A DNA stretch of 64,000 nucleotides. Source: Roseibium algicola. GTDB taxonomy: Bacteria > Pseudomonadota > Alphaproteobacteria > Rhizobiales > Stappiaceae. A model generated the notes under the pieces. It saw nothing but the letters and a program-made list of their open reading frames with translations, searched no databases and was not told where the DNA came from. Below, piece by piece: positions 51,528-60,424 of the stretch. The translations under genes and the position numbers were made by a program. The stretch is from positions 4,183,001-4,247,000 of the forward strand of contig NZ_CP019630.1 of assembly GCF_001999245.1 (NCBI RefSeq), read 5' to 3'. How positions within the stretch are numbered: position 1 is the stretch's first letter; the number at the start of each line of letters is the position of its first letter.

Positions 51528-52631
51528 TCAGTTGGTCGGCGTCTGGGCGATCTCCACGATCAGCGGCAAATGATCGGAACCGATATCGGGGCCAAGCGAA
51601 ACGTTGACGATCTGGATGTCCCTGGAGACGGCGAACTGGTCGACAGGCGCGCCGAGGATCCAGTGCAGGCTGTAATCGAAGAAGAAGCGCGTCGTCTGCG
51701 GCCATCCGTCCGGATAGGCCGTTTTCAACCCGTTTCGTGTGAGTGTCTGCTGGAACCGGGCAGACCAGGGTGAACTGTTCCAGTCGCCGATTGCCAGAAT
51801 GTTGCTGCCGTTGTCGGCCTTCAAGGTATCGATGACGCTATCGGCCTCGTCGAAATATCGGCGCTTGTTCTCCCAGCGGATCTTCGAACGCGGGCTGTCG
51901 GGATGAATGACCAGGAGATGCAGCGGAGCCGAACCGGTGTCGACGGAGAGAGACAGCAGTTCCCTGTCGCCATCGTAATAGACATTTGCCCCGGGAGGGA
52001 CGTCGCCAGAGATGACACGGGTTTCCTCCGACGTCAGCGGAAAGCGGGAGTAGACCGCCAGGCCTCCCAGGTCTCCGACCTTCAGGTATTCGGGAAATCC
52101 GTTCTTGCCGGCACCGCCAGCCGGCAGCCCCAAGCGTTGCCAGCGGCGTTCCTGAAGCCACCACAGCACTTCCTGAAACACCACGACATCAGGCTGCTCC
52201 TTTTCCAGAAAGGCCTGCAACACCTTGTCCCCCAGAAACAGGTGTTCAAGGTTGATGGAGACGATCTTGAGCGGACGATCTCCTGGCGCGGCGGGACCAA
52301 GGGGCTTGGTGTTGGCAAGCGTGCGAGCTCCGGTGAACCCGGCCAGGCTGAGAAAGGCGATCACGGCCACGAACCAGGTCAACCGGTACATCAGACGAAG
52401 CCGGTGCCGAACGAGGAAACCGGCCGCACCGCCAAGACACCCCGCCAGGCCAGCGGCCAGAAACTGTCTCAGGAAGAAGCTCATGTTGTCCGCAAGCCAG
52501 ACGTCCGGCGCCAGAAAGGCAAGCAGGCCGAGCACACTGACTGCAATGGCACCAAGGCTGCCACACCAACCAATCAGGGATAATACGCTATGGATCAGGG
52601 AACGCGGTTTAGCCTGGGGCTTTCGAAACAT
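51528..52631 (-). CDS. Membrane-anchored endonuclease/exonuclease/phosphatase-fold protein
   Basis: This 367-residue protein has three hydrophobic segments in the first 115 residues and a soluble EEP domain (about 125-367). Motifs are VSINLEHLF, FQEVLWW (catalytic Glu), VIHPDSPRS, GDWNSSPWSARF and GSDHLPLIVEI (catalytic Asp-His). This Mg-dependent fold cleaves phosphodiesters in nucleic acids, inositol phosphates or sphingolipids. The membrane-anchored form with a periplasmic EEP domain is widespread in alphaproteobacteria and its substrate is unknown. Confidence 0.85.
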   Translation of the reverse strand: MFRKPQAKPRSLIHSVLSLIGWCGSLGAIAVSVLGLLAFLAPDVWLADNMSFFLRQFLAAGLAGCLGGAAGFLVRHRLRLMYRLTWFVAVIAFLSLAGFTGARTLANTKPLGPAAPGDRPLKIVSINLEHLFLGDKVLQAFLEKEQPDVVVFQEVLWWLQERRWQRLGLPAGGAGKNGFPEYLKVGDLGGLAVYSRFPLTSEETRVISGDVPPGANVYYDGDRELLSLSVDTGSAPLHLLVIHPDSPRSKIRWENKRRYFDEADSVIDTLKADNGSNILAIGDWNSSPWSARFQQTLTRNGLKTAYPDGWPQTTRFFFDYSLHWILGAPVDQFAVSRDIQIVNVSLGPDIGSDHLPLIVEIAQTPTN

Positions 52632-52713
52632 GGCAGCCTGGGTCCGATTTCATGAGAAGGCGGCTGTGCTTAGCACGGACTGCGCGGAAGGTGCGACCTG
52701 TTTTGCCGCAAAG

Positions 52714-54273
52714 TCAGTTCGCCTTTGCCTCGAGCGCTGCCAGCAGCGGCTGAATATGCGCTTGATAAGCCTTCCAGCGCCCGACGGACGAGCCATAGAC
52801 AGGTCGACGTGCCTGCTCGCGGCTGAAGGTGAAGATCTGGGTGGTCTCGTCAGGGGGCTTCAGGCAATCGTCGTCCCAGTCCAGGCCGGTATGGGCGAGC
52901 AGGGCCCGACTTTCCGTCTCATTGTCGCTGACAAGGCTTTCATAGGACTGATGCCTCAAGGCAACCGGCAGAACCTCTGACCAGTGGGCCATCAGATCAC
53001 GGTAGAGATTGAAATAGCGACCGAGTGAAGCCTGGCTCTCGTTGTAGGAATGATGCGGCGGTAGCGGCGTCATGTAGATCGAAAGACAGGTGTCTTCCGC
53101 GGTCCGCGTCACATGCACGAAACTGGCGTTGGGAAAAAGAAGGGCGAGAAGCCAGAGGTTTTCGAAATTGTGAGGCATCTTGTCGATTACACGGTGTGCT
53201 CTCTTGTCGATAACCTCCAGATGGGAGAGATAGCGGCGGCCGATGCGCTGAGCCTCCTGCCGTGTCATCTGACGGGCTGCCTCAAAGAGGCGCGGGTCGT
53301 GTATCCGGCCGGACGCCAGATCATGAATCCGATCGGGGATGAACTGAAGCTCCCCCGCAGCCCGTGCGGCAGGGTGCCGGCCGATGATCCGCTCGACCAG
53401 GGTCGTGCCGGAACGAGGCATGCCGAAAACGAAAACCGGCCTGTCACTTGAAAGCGCCCAGTTCTTCCGCTGTTCGAAAAACTCCCGGTCAAAGGCGGCC
53501 TTGCAGCTTTCCACGAAGGCTTTCTGCACGCCCGGATCGTGGGCGGGGTAAAGGCCCGTCCGGTATCCGTCGAAAAAGGAAAATGCCTTGCCGGTGTCGC
53601 CTGCGGCGTCGCAGATCTTGCCTGCGGCAAACGCAAGACGGGTGACTTCGGCGGTTGCGGCGCCTTGTGGCAGGTTCGCAAGGTGCCGTTCAATTCCGTC
53701 AAGGACACTCACCTTGAGAGTTTCGTCCTGAGCTTCGGCGGCCGCGGTCAGGATTGCGGGATCGGAAGGGGCCTCTGTGAAAGCGATGTGAATATGGTTT
53801 TCAGCAAGGTCCCGATTGCCGAGTGTCATTTCCAGTTCGAAGAGGCCCAGATGAGCACGTGGCGACTGCGGATCGGCCTTCAGAGCCTGCTCGAAGGCCT
53901 GCCGGGCAAGTCCGGAGCGCCGGAGATCGGCGTAGACTTCACCAAGGACGCGTTGCGCGTATTCAGACCCCGGTGCGAGCGACGCCCCCTTGCGCGCATG
54001 AGGCAGTGCGTCTTCGCTGCGCCTCTCGATGTTGAGCGCGCTTGCGAGTGTGGTGTGAACCACTGCTTCCTTTTTCGCGCCTTTTGCGGCCTCTTCCAGA
54101 TGCGGGATCGCCTGCGCGGTCCGGCCGAAGGAAAGGCAGGCGATGCCCAGGCCATACCGTGCGCGGGCATTGCGCGGATCGTTCTGGAGCACTGCCTCCA
54201 GAAGCGTCTGAGCGCGGTCGAATTGTCCTGCTTGAAGAAGAGCGAAAGCTTGTTCGGTCGGATCTGGGTGCAT
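52714..54273 (-). CDS. TPR-domain sulfotransferase (copy 1)
   Basis: The ATG at 54273 gives 519 residues. The N-terminal half has several tetratricopeptide repeats (about 1-185; for example FALLQAGQFDRAQTLLEAVL and ARARYGLGIACLSFGRTAQA). The C-terminal half is a sulfotransferase domain with the PAPS 5'-phosphosulfate loop RPVFVFGMPRSGTTLVERI and the 3'-phosphate region VHVTRTAEDTCLSIYM. Similar TPR-sulfotransferases resemble protein-tyrosine sulfotransferases. Their acceptors may be proteins or glycans. The downstream-neighbour relation with copy 2 suggests a tandem duplication. Confidence 0.88.
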   Translation of the reverse strand: MHPDPTEQAFALLQAGQFDRAQTLLEAVLQNDPRNARARYGLGIACLSFGRTAQAIPHLEEAAKGAKKEAVVHTTLASALNIERRSEDALPHARKGASLAPGSEYAQRVLGEVYADLRRSGLARQAFEQALKADPQSPRAHLGLFELEMTLGNRDLAENHIHIAFTEAPSDPAILTAAAEAQDETLKVSVLDGIERHLANLPQGAATAEVTRLAFAAGKICDAAGDTGKAFSFFDGYRTGLYPAHDPGVQKAFVESCKAAFDREFFEQRKNWALSSDRPVFVFGMPRSGTTLVERIIGRHPAARAAGELQFIPDRIHDLASGRIHDPRLFEAARQMTRQEAQRIGRRYLSHLEVIDKRAHRVIDKMPHNFENLWLLALLFPNASFVHVTRTAEDTCLSIYMTPLPPHHSYNESQASLGRYFNLYRDLMAHWSEVLPVALRHQSYESLVSDNETESRALLAHTGLDWDDDCLKPPDETTQIFTFSREQARRPVYGSSVGRWKAYQAHIQPLLAALEAKAN

Positions 54274-54413
54274 CTTTGTCCGGTGGTCTGCACCGCACAA
54301 GCGGCTGGTCTCGCGAACACACCCGTTTCCAAAAAAGGCGCGAAAGATGCGCCGGGTGCCGGTTTGTCGCTACAGCTTGTGATAAACCGGCCTGAAGATG
54401 CAACCCTCCGGTG

Positions 54414-55970
54414 TCAGGTTTCGATCTCTGCAAGTCCTTCGAGCAGCGGGCCAATGTGATCCCGGTACTTTTCGAAACGGTTCACGGCCCCAGTATGAAT
54501 GGGTTGCCTGACCTGGGCCATGGAGAAGGTGAAGACCTGCGCCTCATTGCTTTCGTGATGGCGGCAAGCCTCGTCCCATGCCAACCCGGCGTGACTAATC
54601 AGTGCGGGGCGCTCCGTATCCGGATCGCTCACAAGGGTTTCGTAGGACTGATTGCGGATCTCAACCGGCAGCACCGTGCTCCAGTGCGTCATCAGCTTTC
54701 TGTACTGGCGATAATAATGGGCGAGCGATTGCTGGCTTTCACAGTAACCGTGCTTGCCGGGCAGGGGCGTCATGTAGATGGAGACGCAGGTGTCGGCCGG
54801 GTTGCGGCTGACATGGCAGAAATGCGCGTTTGGGAACAGGAGGGCGATCAGCCAGAGGTGCTCGAAATTCTGCGGCATCTTGTCAATCACGCGGGCACTT
54901 TTCTTGCTGAAACCGTCGAGCAGGGTCAGGTACTTGCGGCCGATGCGCTGGGCGCTCTTGCGGTCGAGGGCCAGGGCGGCGTCGAAGAAGGCGTTGTCAC
55001 CGGTGTGGCCTGCCGTCAGGCCATCAATCTGTTCGTCAAAGAAGCTCAATTCACCTGCGGCAGTCGCCTTGGGATGAGCGGACAGGATGGCCTCCACCAG
55101 CGAGGTGCCTGATCGCGGCATGCCGAAGACGAAGATGGGTCTGTCGTTGGTGAGGGCAAAATCCTTGCGGTCTTCGAAAAACTGTTTCGAGAAGACTTCC
55201 CGGCAGGTTTCGACGTGGCGTTCCTGCCGGTCGGCATCATAGTGACCGTAAAGGTCGTCTCGATGCAGGCCGAGGTAATGGAAGGCCTTGGGAATGTCGC
55301 CGGTGTCGTCGCAGATCTTGCCGGCTGTGAAGGCAAGCCTTGCCCGCTCGACCTTCGCCATCGGCCGGTCCGCATCGTTCAGCAGGGGCTCGATCTTTTC
55401 CAGCGCCTCTTTCTTCAGTGAAAGGTCGGAGAGGTCCCTTGCACTGATGAGCACCGAGGGTTCCTCGGGAGCCAGTTCCAGCGCCCGCCGGAAATGGGTT
55501 TCGGCCTCGTCCATCTTGCCGAGCGAGACTTTCAGCCGCGAGAGCGCCAGATGCGCGATCGCCGATGCCTCGTTGATGGCAAGCGCGTTTTGAAAGGCAT
55601 GTTCGGCCATGACGGGCCGCCGCAGTCTTGCGTAGATCTCACCCAGGGTGCGGTGGGCGAATTCGGACTTGGCGTCGAGAGCGACTGCCTTGCGCGCATA
55701 TGGCAGGGCCTCCTCGAAACGGTTGTCGAGGGTGAGGGCATCCGCAAGTGTTGCGAAGATGACGGCTTCCTTCTTCGCGACCTTCGCGGCAGCTTGTAGA
55801 TGTTCGATTGCCCGGGATGCGTGACCGTGGGTCAGATAGATGACACCAAGCCAGTGATTGACCTGAGGATCGCGCGGATTGGCTGCATTGAGATCGGTCA
55901 GGATCTCCAGCGCCATGCCGTAATCCTTTGCGTCGATGCACCGAAGCGCGGCTTCCAACGGGTTTGACAC
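54414..55970 (-). CDS. TPR-domain sulfotransferase (copy 2)
   Basis: This 518-residue protein has the same layout as its neighbour. TPR repeats lie in the N-terminal half (LEILTDLNAANPRDPQVNHW and ALPYARKAVALDAKSEFAHR). The sulfotransferase domain carries RPIFVFGMPRSGTSLVEAI and CHVSRNPADTCVSIYMT. The start is a GTG with a weak ribosome site. The two genes are separated by 140 bases and both read on the minus strand, 60 bases after the uvrC stop. Divergence along the TPR part is greater than in the catalytic part, as expected if the acceptor differs. PAPS is the expected donor. Confidence 0.88.
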   Translation of the reverse strand: MSNPLEAALRCIDAKDYGMALEILTDLNAANPRDPQVNHWLGVIYLTHGHASRAIEHLQAAAKVAKKEAVIFATLADALTLDNRFEEALPYARKAVALDAKSEFAHRTLGEIYARLRRPVMAEHAFQNALAINEASAIAHLALSRLKVSLGKMDEAETHFRRALELAPEEPSVLISARDLSDLSLKKEALEKIEPLLNDADRPMAKVERARLAFTAGKICDDTGDIPKAFHYLGLHRDDLYGHYDADRQERHVETCREVFSKQFFEDRKDFALTNDRPIFVFGMPRSGTSLVEAILSAHPKATAAGELSFFDEQIDGLTAGHTGDNAFFDAALALDRKSAQRIGRKYLTLLDGFSKKSARVIDKMPQNFEHLWLIALLFPNAHFCHVSRNPADTCVSIYMTPLPGKHGYCESQQSLAHYYRQYRKLMTHWSTVLPVEIRNQSYETLVSDPDTERPALISHAGLAWDEACRHHESNEAQVFTFSMAQVRQPIHTGAVNRFEKYRDHIGPLLEGLAEIET

Positions 55971-56030
55971 TCTCAGAATTCCTTGGCTTTGGCAAAATCA
56001 TTGGCCGGGAGGAAACGCCGGCCGGACGTC

Positions 56031-58019
56031 CTATTCATGAAAATGGTCATAGACCAGTTTGGCAATCGCCTCGGAAATGCCGGGCACGGCGGCCAAGTCG
56101 TCGACCCCTGCCTTGGAGACGGCCTTGGCCGTGCCGAAGTGGCGCAGCAGGGCCTTCTTCCGCGTCGGACCAACACCCGCGATCTCATCCAGCGGGTTCC
56201 TGGTGATGTCCTTCTTGCGGCGGGCCCGGTGGCTACCGATGGCAAAGCGGTGCGCTTCGTCGCGCAGGCGCTGCACGAAATAGAGGACGGGGTCGCGCTC
56301 GGGCAGCATGAAGGACTGCCGGCCGGGGATGAAGAATTTCTCCCGTCCGGCATCCCGGTCGGGCCCCTTGGCGATGCCGACGAGCGGGACATCGGTGATG
56401 CCGAGGCTTTCCAGAGTCTCGCGGGCCGCTGTCAGCTGGCCCTGGCCACCGTCGATCAGGACCAGTTCCGGCCAGGCCGGTACGCCGGTATCGGCAGGGG
56501 CCGTTTCCTCTTCGCCCTCATCGGTATCCTGGAGGGCTGGGTCGACCGCCTCCGGTTTGCTGTCTTCGCGGGCATGTTCCTTCAACAAACGGGAGAAGCG
56601 CCGCGTCAGCACTTCGCGCATCATGCCGTAGTCGTCGCCCGGGACGAGATCCTCCGACTTGATGTTGAACTTGCGGTACTGGCCCTTGGCGAAGCCTTCC
56701 AGGCCGGCAACGATCATGCCGCCCACCGCATTGGTGCCCATGATGTGGGAGTTGTCGTAGACCTCGATCCGGCGCGGCGCTTGGGGCAGGTCGAAAGCTT
56801 CCGCGACGCCTTTCAGCAAACGGGCCTGGCTGGAGGTTTCCGCAAGTCTGCGGCCGAGCGCCTCGCGTGCATTGGTCAGTGCGTGGTCGACCAGCTCCTT
56901 CTTTTCCCCGCGTTTGGGGCAGGCGACGTCGACTTTTCGGCCTGTGCGTTCGGAGAGCGCCTGCGCGAGAAGGTCCTGTTCGCTCAGTTCGTGGGAGAGC
57001 AGGATCTGCCGTGGAGCCGGTTTGTCGTCATAGAACTGCGCCAGGAAGCTTTCCAGAATATCGGCTTCCTCGAAGGACTTGTCGGCCTTGGGAAAGTAGG
57101 CCCGGTTGCCCCAGTTCTGTCCGGTGCGGAAAAAGAACACCTGCACGCAGGTCTGGCCGCCTTCCTGGTGGATGGCGAAAACGTCGGCTTCCTCGACCGA
57201 CTGCGGATTGATGCCCTGATGCGCCTGAATGTGCGACAATGCCGACAGGCGGTCGCGGTAGATGGCGGCGCGCTCGAACTCCAGATCGGCGGACGCGGCT
57301 TCCATCTGCTTTGCAAGCTGAGTCTTGATCAACTGGCTGCGGCCGGAAAGGAAGGCCTTGGCCTCCGACACCAGGCCGGCATAATCCGCCGGATCGATTT
57401 CCCCGGTGCAGGGGCCTGCACAACGCTTGATCTGATACTGCAGGCAGGGCCGGGAGCGGTTTTCGTAATAGCTGTCCGAGCAGGTCCGGATCAGAAAGGC
57501 TTTCTGAAGCGCATTGATGGTGCGGTCGACCGCGCCTGCCGAGGCAAAGGGTCCGAAGTACTCGCCCTTGCGCTTGCGGGCACCGCGATGCTTGACGATC
57601 GCGGGGGATTCATGGTCACCGGTCACCAGGATATAGGGAAAGGACTTGTCGTCGCGCAGCAGCACGTTGAACCGTGGCCGAAGGCGCTTGATCAGGTTGG
57701 CTTCCAGAAGCAAGGCTTCCGGCTCTGTCTGGGTGACGACGAATTCCATCGACGCCGTCGCCAGGATCATGCGCATGATCCGGTTGGACTGGCCCTGCAG
57801 ACGCGTGTAGCTGGTGACCCGTTTCTTGAGGCTGCGGGCCTTGCCGACGTAGAGAACCTCGCCGTTTTCGTCCAGCATCCGGTAGACGCCCGGCCCGTTG
57901 GGCAGGCGCTTGACCTCGTCGGCAATGACCTCGACACCCTTGCGTGCGGGGGCATTGCCGGTCTCCGGCGCGGATACGGCGCTTTTTCCAGAATCAGTAT
58001 CGTCCTGCATGCCAGACAT
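56031..58019 (-). CDS. uvrC: UvrABC system protein C (excinuclease subunit)
   Basis: This 662-residue protein makes both incisions in nucleotide excision repair. It has the N-terminal GIY-YIG nuclease ([20 protein letters not shown]), the UVR helix pair ([16 protein letters not shown]), the RNase-H-like C-terminal nuclease ([20 protein letters not shown] and [15 protein letters not shown]) and a C-terminal helix-hairpin-helix region ([20 protein letters not shown]). In related genomes it precedes pgsA; here two sulfotransferase genes follow instead. Confidence 0.95.
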   Translation of the reverse strand: MSGMQDDTDSGKSAVSAPETGNAPARKGVEVIADEVKRLPNGPGVYRMLDENGEVLYVGKARSLKKRVTSYTRLQGQSNRIMRMILATASMEFVVTQTEPEALLLEANLIKRLRPRFNVLLRDDKSFPYILVTGDHESPAIVKHRGARKRKGEYFGPFASAGAVDRTINALQKAFLIRTCSDSYYENRSRPCLQYQIKRCAGPCTGEIDPADYAGLVSEAKAFLSGRSQLIKTQLAKQMEAASADLEFERAAIYRDRLSALSHIQAHQGINPQSVEEADVFAIHQEGGQTCVQVFFFRTGQNWGNRAYFPKADKSFEEADILESFLAQFYDDKPAPRQILLSHELSEQDLLAQALSERTGRKVDVACPKRGEKKELVDHALTNAREALGRRLAETSSQARLLKGVAEAFDLPQAPRRIEVYDNSHIMGTNAVGGMIVAGLEGFAKGQYRKFNIKSEDLVPGDDYGMMREVLTRRFSRLLKEHAREDSKPEAVDPALQDTDEGEEETAPADTGVPAWPELVLIDGGQGQLTAARETLESLGITDVPLVGIAKGPDRDAGREKFFIPGRQSFMLPERDPVLYFVQRLRDEAHRFAIGSHRARRKKDITRNPLDEIAGVGPTRKKALLRHFGTAKAVSKAGVDDLAAVPGISEAIAKLVYDHFHE

Positions 58020-58099
58020 TTAAGCCGCGCAAGGCAATAGGGAAAGAGGCGGGTGCGGCGAAGCGGTGCTCTGCTGCCAACCGGCGGCCAAAAATGTCT

Positions 58100-59113
58100 T
58101 CAGGAGGTGTGACCCAGCACATAGACGGTGGCGATATAGGCGCAATAGGCCGCCGTCATGACTGCGCCGGATATACGGCCGAGACAGATGCGCATTCCAG
58201 CCAGGATTGTCAGCAGGATCGCACAGGCCAGCATCACCCAGATATCCAGCTTGAGGACTTCCTGCGGCACGTCGATCGGCACGATGACGGCGGTGATGCC
58301 GATGATGGCAAGCAGATTGAAGACGTTGGAGCCGATGACGTTGCCAATGGCGACGGCACCATGCTGGCGAATGGCGGCCATGACCGTGGTGGCAAGTTCG
58401 GGCAAGGAGGTGCCGAGGGCGATGACGGTCAGGCCGATGACGGCTTCGCTGACGCCCCAGGAGGTTGCGATCGACGTTGCTCCACTGATGGTGAAATGCG
58501 CACCGAGCGGCAGACCGACCAGACCGAGAAGAATATAGGCAAGCGCGATCCAGACGGAATCGGGAACATCCTCAACCTCGTCCAGGCCATCATCGTCTTC
58601 CATCGGGATATCGGCAGCGGCGGCGCCCGCGGATGCGGCGGCGATGGCTTTCTGCTCTTTCCTGTGCTTCTGCGCCATCATGGTGGAGGCTGCAAGGAAG
58701 ACACCGAGCAGTGCCAGAAGAATGAGGCCGGCGGTCAGGCCGATGGGCGTGAAGAAACAGAGCGCCATGAAAACAATGGTGACTGCGACCATAAACAGCG
58801 CATTGCGCGTTGCGCCGGTTTCACCACACGGGGTTGCCGCAATTAGCGCGGGCATGCCCAGAACCAGAAGCACGTTGGCGATGTTGGAACCGACCACATT
58901 GCCGATGGCGATGCCGCCGGCGCCTTCCAGCGCGGCTTTCAGGGAAATGACCAGTTCGGGAGCAGAGGTGCCGAAGGCGACGATGGTCAGACCGATGACC
59001 AGATTGGGAATGCCCAGACGCTGCGCAATACCGACCGAACCCCTGACCAAGACATCGCCTGCGATAATCAGAACAACAAGTCCGCCTGCGAGGCTGATGT
59101 AGTCAAAGAGCAT
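58100..59113 (-). CDS. Calcium/sodium antiporter (CaCA family, YrbG-like)
   Basis: This 337-residue membrane protein has two homologous halves of five hydrophobic segments each. The alpha-repeats are FGTSAPELVISLKAALEG with NVVGSNIANVLLVLG, and LGTSLPELATTVMAAIRQ with NVIGSNVFNLLAIIG. The central cytoplasmic loop (about 145-185) is acidic (EDDDGLDEVEDVPD). It exchanges Ca2+ or K+ for Na+ or H+. The gene stands alone upstream of uvrC; its promoter faces a 371-base gap. Confidence 0.93.
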   Translation of the reverse strand: MLFDYISLAGGLVVLIIAGDVLVRGSVGIAQRLGIPNLVIGLTIVAFGTSAPELVISLKAALEGAGGIAIGNVVGSNIANVLLVLGMPALIAATPCGETGATRNALFMVAVTIVFMALCFFTPIGLTAGLILLALLGVFLAASTMMAQKHRKEQKAIAAASAGAAAADIPMEDDDGLDEVEDVPDSVWIALAYILLGLVGLPLGAHFTISGATSIATSWGVSEAVIGLTVIALGTSLPELATTVMAAIRQHGAVAIGNVIGSNVFNLLAIIGITAVIVPIDVPQEVLKLDIWVMLACAILLTILAGMRICLGRISGAVMTAAYCAYIATVYVLGHTS

Positions 59114-59483
59114 TTACGAATTTCCGGTTCGGGTCAGTTTCAATCTTCGAAGGCGGCTTCAATGTGGCAGCGCCAATGTTCAACTTGGCGCCTTATACGC
59201 AATAGATCGGTGAGGGGAAAGCCGCGGACAAGGATCTTTCTACCGGCCAAATGGGGTTCCTGAATGCAAATTGCAATTGTCTTTACGGGTCTTTCATCCT
59301 GTCAGAATGTTGCCTCCATTTGTCATCAAAACTCCCCATTCTCAATCCTGATCCGCCACAAACGATCTCCATATCTTGTCACTGGGGGAGAGTGAGGACG
59401 CGGCTGTATACCCGTCCAACTCGCAACTGGCCGGCAGTTTCCGGCCAACGCACTAATGGATAAAGTGGATCTGGAGTACTCAA
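59114..59483. other. Intergenic region between the antiporter and the outer-membrane gene
   Basis: The 370-base gap has no credible gene. The stretch 59260-59400 is AT-richer and would hold the promoter of the porin-like gene. TTGCAATTGTCTTT near 59270 is suggestive, but no well-spaced -10 can be fixed. Confidence 0.4.
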
Positions 59484-60155
59484 ATGAAACGTCTTGCACT
59501 TGCTGGCATGGCCCTGACAGCCGCGACGGTCGCATCGGCGCCTGTCCTGGCTGCGGATTTGCCGCAGTCGCCGGCACCGGCCTATGAGGCGGTTCCGGCT
59601 CCGCAACAGAGCATCGATTGGACCGGCCTTTATGTCGGTGGCAATCTCGGATGGGCTTTCGGCCAGTTCGACAACAAGGCCGGCAACAACACCGGGCTTG
59701 GAGTGGATGCCAACGGCATCGCCGGCGGTCTTTACACCGGTTACAATTTCCAGGTGACGCCGAACATCGTGGTCGGCGCGGAAGCGGACTTCAGCCTGAC
59801 CGACCTGGAAAAGTCCAAGTCCAACGGTGGCCTGACCCTGCGGTCCAAGTCTGACTGGAACTCCAACTTCCGTGGCCGTGTCGGTTACGCCTTCGACCGT
59901 TACATGGTCTATGGCGCCGGCGGTCTGGCGATTGCCGACCTGGAAGTTTCCGGCAATGGCGACACGGACAGCAAGACCGCCCTGGGCTGGACCCTTGGCG
60001 CAGGTGGCGAAGCAGCCATCACCAACAACATCAGCGCCAAGCTGGAATACGTCTACCAGGATTTCGGCGAACAGGATTTCAACCTGAACGGAACCGGCGT
60101 GAGCTCGGATTTCAACAATTCGCAGGTTCGCATGGGTATTGGCTACAAGTTCTAA
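59484..60155 (+). CDS. Omp25/31-type outer-membrane beta-barrel protein
   Basis: This 223-residue protein has a signal peptide (AALTAATVASAPVLAA type, cleavage near ALAA-D at about 24). The mature protein starts DWTGLYVGGNLGWAFGQF, the Omp25/31 family start, and alternates hydrophobic and polar residues in about eight strands. It ends in GIGYKF with the terminal Phe required for outer-membrane insertion. Omp25/31 proteins are abundant structural porin-like proteins of Brucella and relatives. A strong terminator at 60178 follows. Confidence 0.92.
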   Translation: MKRLALAGMALTAATVASAPVLAADLPQSPAPAYEAVPAPQQSIDWTGLYVGGNLGWAFGQFDNKAGNNTGLGVDANGIAGGLYTGYNFQVTPNIVVGAEADFSLTDLEKSKSNGGLTLRSKSDWNSNFRGRVGYAFDRYMVYGAGGLAIADLEVSGNGDTDSKTALGWTLGAGGEAAITNNISAKLEYVYQDFGEQDFNLNGTGVSSDFNNSQVRMGIGYKF

Positions 60156-60177
60156 GCCAGCCTCCCGGCCGATACGG

Positions 60178-60210
60178 AAAACCCGGTACCGCAAGGTGCC
60201 GGGTTTTTTC
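60178..60210 (+). terminator. Intrinsic terminator of the Omp25/31-type gene
   Basis: A stem AACCCGGTACC with GGTGCCGGGTT (one G-T wobble, GCAA loop) is followed by a six-T run. It begins 22 bases after the stop codon. Confidence 0.88.
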
Positions 60211-60424
60211 TTGTCTGCTTTCCGGGTGTCTTCGGCCGGCTGCGGCAAAGAGAAGCGGCTGACGGGCGAACAGGCGGCCGGCGTATACAAGACGATACAA
60301 GTCGTTACAAGCTTTTCAGAATTTCGCCCCAGTACCGTGTTACTTAAGGGACCTGACGTTAAGTGCCGGTGCCCGGGTGACTTCCTTACACCCCGCTAGT
60401 CCGGCCCTTCAGGTGGAGAGGCGA

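Noticed and set aside
55983..58040. A plus-strand open frame of about 685 codons
   Set aside because: It is fully antisense to uvrC, which has a complete set of domains. The composition of the antisense product is that of a frame shadow.
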